DNA from: Acidimicrobiales bacterium | GTDB taxonomy: Bacteria; Actinomycetota; Acidimicrobiia; Acidimicrobiales; Palsa-688 | Assembly (NCBI GenBank): GCA_030039575.1 | Contig: JASHVH010000266.1 | Location: 1 to 5,840 of the forward strand | Length of the DNA: 5,840 nucleotides | Reading direction: 5' to 3' | Shown: piece after piece, positions 1 through 4,586 of the stretch | How positions within the stretch are numbered: the stretch's first letter is position 1 | Layout of the letters: each line of letters opens with the position of its first letter | Program-made: the position numbers and the translations under genes | The notes under the pieces: generated by a model | What the model saw: the letters and a program-made list of their open reading frames with translations, nothing else | The model's database searches: none | Told to the model about the DNA's origin: nothing

Positions 1-862
1 CGTCGGTGACGGCGTGGTAAATCAGCAACCCAAGACCGGGGTAATTGAAAACGACCTCGGTGACTATGTTCCCACCGATCACGACGCCTAGCGCCAGGGC
101 GAGGCCCGACAACTGCGGGAGGACGGCGTTGCGGTATGCGTACCTGCGCACCAGGCGTTGCGATGCCCCTAGGGAGCGGAGGTACCTGGCGTAGTCCGTC
201 TCGAGTTCGTATATCACCAGGTTCCGCATCCCGATGGCCCAACCTCCGAAGCTCACCAGGAAGACCGTTAGGAAGGGCAGGAACCAGTGCTGGACCAAGC
301 TCCACACAAACGACCAGCTGGCGTTGGGCAGCATCCCCTCGGCGTACGCGCCTCCGATCGGGAACCAGTGCCGCGAATCGCCCAGGTAGTAGAGCAGGAG
401 CAGGGCCAGCCACGCGTAGGGCGTCGCCTGAAAGATATAGCCCACCGGCAGGACGGTATTGTCGAGCGCTTTACGCCTGGCTGCCATCGCTCCCAAGCGG
501 TTGCCGAGGACGTAGCTAAGGGTGATGGCAGGCACGAGGAGGGCCAGGGTGTACGGGATGGCGGACGCGATCACGTGTGTCACCGGCTCGGGGAAATCGT
601 AGTAACTAACCCCGAAGTTCCCGTGGATGACGCCGTCCCAGAAATTCAGGTACTGCCGCCAGACCGGCACGTTGAGACCGAAAGCCTTGGTGAACAGCTT
701 GTTCATCGCCTCCCAGGCCCCGGCCGACTCGAGGGAGAACTTCGACAGGTAGTTCTGGACGGGGTTGCCCGGCATCAGGCGGGGGATGCCCCAGTCGACC
801 GTGGTACCCACGAAGAAGGCCAAAATATAGGTCAAAATCTTCCTCGTGAAGTAACGCCTCAC
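1..862 (-). CDS. ABC transporter permease, DppB/OppB type (3' end beyond window)
   Basis: This is an inner-membrane permease subunit of an Opp/Dpp-family ABC importer, forming half of the channel for the solute delivered by the binding protein encoded just upstream. The 287 visible residues begin VRRYFTRKILTYILAFF, a basic start followed by TM1 (about 10-28) and an IPRLMPGNPV segment like the LxPGDP region usual after TM1. Further membrane segments lie near 97-120, 135-162, 186-212 and 251-272. The EAA loop that docks the ATPase is clear at about 224-250 (ARYLRSLGAS, then RNAVLPQ), followed by the family-typical VVFNYPGLG. The GTG start is fixed by an in-frame TAA at 877-875 and a GAGAGG ribosome site five bases upstream. 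Relatives are about 310-340 residues, so only some 40 C-terminal residues are missing. Its position after the binding protein implies one operon. Substrate (peptide or oligosaccharide) cannot be read from the permease. Confidence 0.93.
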   Translation of the reverse strand, partial: MRRYFTRKILTYILAFFVGTTVDWGIPRLMPGNPVQNYLSKFSLESAGAWEAMNKLFTKAFGLNVPVWRQYLNFWDGVIHGNFGVSYYDFPEPVTHVIASAIPYTLALLVPAITLSYVLGNRLGAMAARRKALDNTVLPVGYIFQATPYAWLALLLLYYLGDSRHWFPIGGAYAEGMLPNASWSFVWSLVQHWFLPFLTVFLVSFGGWAIGMRNLVIYELETDYARYLRSLGASQRLVRRYAYRNAVLPQLSGLALALGVVIGGNIVTEVVFNYPGLGLLIYHAVTD

Positions 863-867
863 CTGTG

Positions 868-873
868 CCTCTC
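868..873 (-). promoter_or_regulatory. Ribosome binding site of the permease gene
   Basis: On the minus strand GAGAGG sits five bases before the GTG at 862. It is a moderate Shine-Dalgarno match. It supports the GTG start, because an in-frame TAA immediately upstream excludes any longer protein. Confidence 0.6.
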
Positions 874-913
874 TTTACGTCCGGAACTTATGCCGGGGAA
901 CGCGTCCGTACGC

Positions 914-953
914 CCACGGGCCCACCGCCCCGAGGGAGCAGTGGGCCCGATGG
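914..953 (-). promoter_or_regulatory. Strong hairpin between binding-protein and permease genes
   Basis: CGGGCCCAC (917-925) and GTGGGCCCG (941-949) are perfect 9-base inverted arms around a 15-base loop. With A950 bulged, CCA (914-916) and TGG (951-953) add three more pairs. In the minus-strand transcript this lies 40 bases after the binding-protein stop and 52 bases before the permease start. No U-run follows, so it is not a classical intrinsic terminator. Such structures in transporter operons commonly protect the 3' end of the binding-protein message or reduce read-through, which raises binding protein over permease. That role here is inferred. Confidence 0.6.
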
Positions 954-957
954 CCAC

Positions 958-983
958 TTCTAAGAGCTGCTTCTAAGAGCTGC
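958..983. repeat. Perfect 13-base tandem repeat, two copies
   Basis: TTCTAAGAGCTGC occurs at 958-970 and again directly at 971-983 with no mismatch. It lies just after the binding-protein stop codon (993-995) and before the intergenic hairpin. It looks like a recent slippage duplication in non-coding DNA; no function is evident. Confidence 0.85.
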
Positions 984-992
984 GGAGACAGC

Positions 993-2738
993 CTACGCAG
1001 CCGGCTTGAGCTGGGCGAGCCCGAGGATGGTTGTCATGGCACCCAGGTAACCATGCCACATGACGGGCGTGTACTCGTCGCTGGGGTTGGTGCTGGACGG
1101 GTAGTTCGTCCATTGGGTCGTGTTGCCCTGGAACCAGGCGCCGTTGTACCACAGCGGGATCTCGGGCAGGGTCTGGAGGAAGCGGGTCTCGATTTGGCCG
1201 TAGAGGCTATCGAGCTTGGCAGTGTCCGTGGGGACCGTGCTGCCCGCTTCTTCCACTAGTTGCCAAGCGGTCGGGTCAGAATAGCGCTCCCAGTTGAGCT
1301 GGGCCTCCTGCTTGGGGAGGATGGGCAGGTTGTACACCCGCTCGAAGTAGGCCCACGGCGACGAGTCGAGCTGAGCATTGTTGTCGAGCGCCATGTCATA
1401 GGTGCCGTCGATCATGTCGCTCTCACGCGAAGCGTACTGGGGGTAGATCGCGCTCACGTGGATGCCTATAGCGTTCAGATCGGAGGCGATCGAGTCGATG
1501 CCGGCCATCCAGTCGGTCCAACCCTCGGGCACTTCGATAGTCAGTTTCTGGCCCTTGTAGCCAGAGGCCTTAAGGTATTTCTTGGCCAATGTCGGGTTGT
1601 AACTGAAGCCGTACTTGCTGACCGCACTTTGGTCGATGAAGGAGTCAAGGTTGGGCAGCAGCCCCGTGGGGTTAGCCGTCTGGACCATGCCCGTGTACAC
1701 GTTGGTGGCGATCTTCTCAAGGTTGACGCCGTAGGCCACCGCTTTGCGGAAATTGACGTTGTTCATAGGCGCCTTCGAGGTGTTCATCTCGAGCCAAACC
1801 GTATTGGCGGAGAGCATGTACGGCTTGGTCGGGAAATAGGTCTTGATGCTGTAACCGCTGTTGCCGCCCAGCGCCCCGTTGACGAGGGCTGAAACACCGG
1901 GGAGGAAGTTGTTGTCCCAGTCGACCTGGTCAGCTATGACGGACGAAAGCTCCTGGTTGTTCGTGCTGTTTTCCTCGTCGCAGAGGTACTTGAACTTGAA
2001 GGACAGGCCTAGTTGTGCGGTGCCCCACCAGTGAGGGTTGAGGCTGTAACACGCTTGAGTCGACGTCGTGGCGTCGAGCAGCATCGGGCCGGTGGCGACC
2101 GGCGTCAAGTTCGCTGTGGTCATCTGGTTGGTCGCCGACAGCTTGGACCAGACTGAGGCCGGGAGGACCGGTGCGTTCCAGAGGTAGTCCTGCCACGAGT
2201 TGTACGCAGGGGCGCTGGTGAAATTGACCGTGACCGTGTTCCCGCTGGCGGTGACGCTCTTGACCGTGCTGACATTGGCGTTCCAGGGATCGGCCGAATT
2301 GGTCTTGGCCATGTCGATCGAGAACGCCACGTCGTTACCGGTGAGGGTACCCTCGACGGTCCCGCCCGGGCTGCTGACCCAGTCGACGCCGCTGCGGACG
2401 TGGATCGTGTACGTGTCCCCGCTCCAACTGCCGCTCGTGGCCAACCAGGGGATGTACTTGTTATGGATGGGGTCATAGAGGAACAGCGGCTCGTACAGTA
2501 AGCCGGCCGTCCCCGTGTAAAGGCTGCCCAAATCGTTCGGGTTGAAGTTATTGGGCGAGTTGCCAGCCGTGCCGCTCGTATAAAGAGTCTCGTTGCGGGG
2601 GAAGCTGGTCGTGTTGGCGGCTCTGGTGGCAGCAGCAGCTGTGCCGGCCCCAGCGGCGCTCACGAGCGGAGCCACCAGGGCAGCCGCCGTAAGGGCAGTA
2701 CCCAGACGGGCAACTGCCTTGCTTTTGCTAATGACCAT
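993..2738 (-). CDS. Extracellular solute-binding protein, family 5 (Opp/Dpp type)
   Basis: This is the secreted substrate-binding component of an ABC importer (SBP_bac_5 family), 581 residues, within the usual range. ATG 2738 is chosen because MVISKSKAVARL makes a short basic n-region before a hydrophobic core (about 13-30), with AAAA near 34-37 as a likely signal-peptidase site, and AAGGAG lies 11 bases upstream. A GTG at 2789 would add 17 residues and spoil the signal peptide. Family marks: YEPLFLYDP (82-90), NPHWWG (234-239, cf. NPxYWG), NFRKAVAYGVNLEKI (about 329-343) and the lobe around YNPTLAKKYLKASGY. The only cysteines in this product, 230 and 253, could form a disulfide. There is no lipobox cysteine, unusual for a Gram-positive binding protein. 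The C-terminal IPLWYNGAWFQGNTTQWTNYP stretch resembles, from memory, oligosaccharide-binding members, and the nearby uronate isomerase fits that, but peptide binding is not excluded. The permease follows after 130 bases. Confidence 0.93.
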   Translation of the reverse strand: MVISKSKAVARLGTALTAAALVAPLVSAAGAGTAAAATRAANTTSFPRNETLYTSGTAGNSPNNFNPNDLGSLYTGTAGLLYEPLFLYDPIHNKYIPWLATSGSWSGDTYTIHVRSGVDWVSSPGGTVEGTLTGNDVAFSIDMAKTNSADPWNANVSTVKSVTASGNTVTVNFTSAPAYNSWQDYLWNAPVLPASVWSKLSATNQMTTANLTPVATGPMLLDATTSTQACYSLNPHWWGTAQLGLSFKFKYLCDEENSTNNQELSSVIADQVDWDNNFLPGVSALVNGALGGNSGYSIKTYFPTKPYMLSANTVWLEMNTSKAPMNNVNFRKAVAYGVNLEKIATNVYTGMVQTANPTGLLPNLDSFIDQSAVSKYGFSYNPTLAKKYLKASGYKGQKLTIEVPEGWTDWMAGIDSIASDLNAIGIHVSAIYPQYASRESDMIDGTYDMALDNNAQLDSSPWAYFERVYNLPILPKQEAQLNWERYSDPTAWQLVEEAGSTVPTDTAKLDSLYGQIETRFLQTLPEIPLWYNGAWFQGNTTQWTNYPSSTNPSDEYTPVMWHGYLGAMTTILGLAQLKPAA

Positions 2739-2749
2739 CGTTGTACCTG

Positions 2750-2755
2750 CTCCTT
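2750..2755 (-). promoter_or_regulatory. Ribosome binding site of the solute-binding protein gene
   Basis: AAGGAG on the minus strand lies 11 bases before the ATG at 2738, slightly long but acceptable. It supports this start over the GTG at 2789. That GTG also has a purine-rich stretch (GGGAGGG, four bases away), so the choice rests mainly on the cleaner signal peptide. Confidence 0.6.
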
Positions 2756-2982
2756 GTCTCGTGCACTGGCCCAAAAGGAACCCCGGCACCTAGCCCTCCC
2801 GGGCCGGCGGGCTCTCTCGCTCCAGTCGGAATATGTGTCGGATCCGGGAGGCGGGAACCTGGCCTGTCGCGAGGAGCAGCACTGGGCGACGAAAAACGGG
2901 GGCGCAAACCGCGGGCATGACGACCTTGGCGCCCGTTCCTGTCAACCCTGTGCCGCCGACCCGACGCCGGCAGCCGAGCCCG

Positions 2983-2996
2983 GTGGGGATCCCCAC
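2983..2996. repeat. Perfect 14-base palindrome in the transporter leader
   Basis: GTGGGGATCCCCAC is fully self-complementary. One further pair (2981 with 2998) would form across a mismatch. It lies about 80 bases downstream of the predicted transcription start and 245 bases before the start codon. It could be a dimeric regulator's site or the core of an RNA hairpin; neither is demonstrated. Confidence 0.7.
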
Positions 2997-3080
2997 TGAG
3001 GCCTGTTTGCCACCCCTACAGCCCAACGCTGCTCCCTCGTTGCAGTTGGATACTTACCCGGTTCAGTCCCGGGCACTCAA

Positions 3081-3109
3081 AGGATAAGCACGCCAGGTGA
3101 ACCGGTCAA
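3081..3109 (-). promoter_or_regulatory. Predicted sigma70-like promoter for the transporter operon
   Basis: On the minus strand a -35 TTGACC (3109-3104, five of six consensus bases) is followed by a 17-base spacer and a -10 TATCCT (3086-3081, four of six). This is the best -35/-10 pair I found upstream of the solute-binding protein gene. Transcription would begin near 3074, leaving a leader of about 335 bases. It is predicted by motif only. Confidence 0.5.
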
Positions 3110-3170
3110 GCCAGCACGGCTACCAGTGCCAAAAAATAAGGACAAAGAAAAGACGCGGACGAATTTGGCG

Positions 3171-3178
3171 CAACGTTG
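3171..3178. promoter_or_regulatory. Candidate LacI-family operator (CAACGTTG dyad)
   Basis: CAACGTTG is a perfect dyad centred on CG, matching the central AACGTT layout frequent in LacI-family operators. It lies about 62 bases upstream of the predicted -35 and 63 bases beyond the lacI stop codon. Half-sites CAACG and CGTTG recur at 3024-3028 and 3038-3042, downstream of the promoter. Eight bases alone are weak evidence, and flanking symmetry is poor. Confidence 0.3.
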
Positions 3179-3199
3179 AGAGGCCGAAATGAAGACCGT

Positions 3200-3216
3200 G
3201 GCGCCTTCCCGGCGCC
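3200..3216 (-). terminator. Possible terminator hairpin after the lacI-type gene
   Basis: GGCGCC (3200-3205) and GGCGCC (3211-3216) form a six-pair all-GC stem around a five-base loop. In the minus-strand transcript it lies 24 bases after the stop codon. The following bases (ACGGTCTTCATTT) are only moderately U-rich, though a T-rich stretch follows further on (about 3131-3160). It may end lacI transcription before the transporter promoter; it is not a textbook intrinsic terminator. Confidence 0.35.
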
Positions 3217-3219
3217 GTA

Positions 3220-3261
3220 TTACCCGCTGTGTCCGGCGGTTTACCCGCTCTGCTCGGCGGT
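3220..3261. repeat. 21-base tandem repeat spanning the lacI stop codon
   Basis: Positions 3220-3240 and 3241-3261 match at 18 of 21 bases. The unit is a multiple of three and carries the stop codon, so both copies read in the lacI frame: the gene ends TAEQSG-stop, and the adjacent copy reads TAGHSG-stop. It is best explained as duplication of the gene's 3' end. Confidence 0.8.
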
Positions 3262-4344
3262 TGACGCCACCACATGCTGGGTGCGCCGGCGACCGCGTGA
3301 GGCAGAAGCGCCCGGCGGGGGTGCCGTGCTGGCCCTGGCGACGAGCCTTGGTGGTTCCACCGCGTAGGGCGGCATCGGCTCGTCCTCGATCAGCGAGATA
3401 AGGGCGCGAGCGGCCTGGGCCCCGTAACCCACGACATCCCGGGCGCACGCGGTAAGCGAAGGGCGGACCACACCGCAAATGAGAGAGTCGTCGAAGGACG
3501 CGATCGAGAGCTCGCCGGGCACGTCCGTGCCCATTTCCTGAGCCGCGCTTAGCCCGGCCACGGCCATCAAGTCGCTGTCGTACACGATGGCGGTCGGGGG
3601 CGCGGAGCCGAGGAGCAACTGCCGGGTGGCCTCCACCGCCGCCGCGCTCGAATAGTCAGTCGTCACCACGTTCCCGCTCGCCCCCGCCCCCGCCAACGCC
3701 CCGGCGAACACTTCGGTCCTGAGCTGCGTATGGGCGAACTCGGGAGACCCCGCCACGCGGTCGATGCGGCGGTGGCCCAGCCTGACCAGGTGTTGCACGA
3801 TCTGGCTGACGCCATTGGCGTCGCCACCGGGGAAAAACGGGACGGAACCCGTGGGGCCGGGCCCTCCCACTATGACTGCGGGCAAGCCGAGCTCCTCGAC
3901 CAAGGGCACTCTGGGGTCTTCCACGCGCAGGTCTACCAGGAGAGCGCCGTCGACCCGTCGCTCCGCCCACCAGCGCCGCAGGGCGACGGTCTCGGCCTCG
4001 ACGTCCTCGACGATCTGAAGCATCAGGGCCACCTGTCGGGAGGACAGCTCGGCCTCGATGCCGGAGATCAGCTCGGCGAAGAACGGCTCATAGGCCAGCG
4101 TCCTCGCCGGCCTGGCCAGCGCCAGGCCGCAGGCCCCGGAGCGGGCGGCCGACAGGGCCCGGGCAGCCCGGTTGGGGTGCCAGCCAACTTCCTCAGCGAT
4201 GGCAAGAATGCGCCGTCGGGTCGGCTCCGAGACCCCGGGGCGGCCGTTGAGGGCATAGGACACCGAGCCCTTGGAGACACCGGCCCTCTGAGCAATGTCC
4301 GCGATAGTGGGCCTCCGGGGGCCCGGCTCTTGCCGTCGTACCAC
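3241..4344 (-). CDS. LacI-family transcriptional regulator
   Basis: This is a cytoplasmic DNA-binding repressor of 367 residues. The N-terminal helix-turn-helix spans about 12-64 (TIADIAQRAGVSKGSVSYALNG, then PNRAARAL as the hinge helix). A periplasmic-binding-protein-like effector domain follows from about 70 to 335, with PFFAELISGIEAEL, a VDGALLVD strand, HLVRLGHRRI, and YDSDLMAVAGLSAAQEMG before SIASFDDS and RPSLTACARD, all in family order. LacI proteins normally end near LVARASTAPP; this one has about 30 extra residues rich in Arg, Ser and Ala, ending at a duplicated 21-base repeat. GTG 4344 is preferred because it precedes the HTH by about 11 residues, as usual, and has GGAGGAG ten bases upstream. 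A GTG at 4560 would add 72 low-complexity residues. Its place between a uronate isomerase and the transporter suggests it controls both in response to a sugar acid, but the effector is not readable. Confidence 0.93.
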   Translation of the reverse strand: MVRRQEPGPRRPTIADIAQRAGVSKGSVSYALNGRPGVSEPTRRRILAIAEEVGWHPNRAARALSAARSGACGLALARPARTLAYEPFFAELISGIEAELSSRQVALMLQIVEDVEAETVALRRWWAERRVDGALLVDLRVEDPRVPLVEELGLPAVIVGGPGPTGSVPFFPGGDANGVSQIVQHLVRLGHRRIDRVAGSPEFAHTQLRTEVFAGALAGAGASGNVVTTDYSSAAAVEATRQLLLGSAPPTAIVYDSDLMAVAGLSAAQEMGTDVPGELSIASFDDSLICGVVRPSLTACARDVVGYGAQAARALISLIEDEPMPPYAVEPPRLVARASTAPPPGASASRGRRRTQHVVASTAEQSG

Positions 4345-4586
4345 GGGCGACTCGCTCCTCCGTCCTCGCTGCGCACTACCCGGAGGCAGTGCGGGGTTAC
4401 TGCTACTGCAGGCACTCTGGACCAAGGGCCCGAGCGAACTGCAGCTCGCCCCGACCTTACCCAGAGGCTGGGCGCCAAGACTATCAACGGCTTCATCACG
4501 ACGCTGCCAGCCGGTGGGCAAGGCCGGCGCCTGCCTTCGCCCGGCGCTCGCCTCGGCCACACGGGACGGCTAGGCCCGGGCCTCGG
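4345..4586 (-). other. Gap between uronate isomerase and LacI regulator genes
   Basis: If lacI starts at 4344, these 242 bases are non-coding. A palindrome AGGCCCGGGCCT (4572-4583) lies just after the uxaC stop, without a U-run. A near-palindrome GCGAACTGCAGCTCGC (4434-4449, seven of eight pairs) lies about 90 bases before lacI. A -35-like TTGATA (4487-4482) has no convincing -10 at normal spacing. The frame stays open back to GTG 4560, so the gap could instead encode an N-terminal extension, but its translation resembles no known domain. Confidence 0.5.
4355..4361 (-). promoter_or_regulatory. Ribosome binding site of the LacI regulator
   Basis: GGAGGAG on the minus strand, ten bases before GTG 4344, is the strongest Shine-Dalgarno match in the window. 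It is the main argument for placing the start next to the helix-turn-helix and not at the upstream GTG at 4560. Confidence 0.6.

Larger units (their letters stand above)
2739..3240 (-). other. 502-base intergenic region upstream of the solute-binding protein gene
   Basis: No credible gene is present; the short open frames on both strands have GC-rich, low-complexity translations with no family resemblance. In transcription order the region holds the second copy of a 21-base repeat, a GC-rich hairpin, a CG-centred dyad (CAACGTTG, 3171-3178), an A-rich/T-rich patch (about 3131-3166), a promoter candidate (3081-3109), CAACG/CGTTG half-sites (3024-3028 and 3038-3042) and a perfect palindrome (2983-2996). 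The density of such elements suggests this is the control region of the transporter operon. Confidence 0.7.

Noticed and set aside
287..976. 229-codon plus-strand open frame opposite the permease
   Set aside because: It overlaps the well-supported permease on the other strand and crosses the intergenic hairpin; the translation resembles nothing.
1260..1892. 210-codon plus-strand open frame opposite the solute-binding protein
   Set aside because: It is a shadow of the binding-protein gene, with no motifs or convincing start.
2739..2789. GTG at 2789 as start of the solute-binding protein
   Set aside because: It has a purine-rich stretch upstream, but would give a 28-residue n-region before the hydrophobic core, atypical for a Sec signal; ATG 2738 with AAGGAG fits better.
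2917..2945. Perfect TTGACA (minus strand, 2945-2940) as a promoter
   Set aside because: At 17-base spacing the -10 would be CGTCAT, only three of six matches, weaker overall than the pair at 3081-3109; it remains a minor alternative.
2739..3074. Riboswitch in the long leader
   Set aside because: I see no recognisable conserved riboswitch core, only a palindrome and weak stems.
3077..3478. 133-codon minus-strand frame overlapping the lacI 3' end
   Set aside because: It is out of frame with lacI and its repeat-like RR-rich segment comes from the 21-base tandem DNA repeat, not a protein family.
4572..4583. AGGCCCGGGCCT palindrome as uxaC terminator
   Set aside because: It leaves almost no loop and is not followed by a U-run, so it is not a convincing intrinsic terminator.
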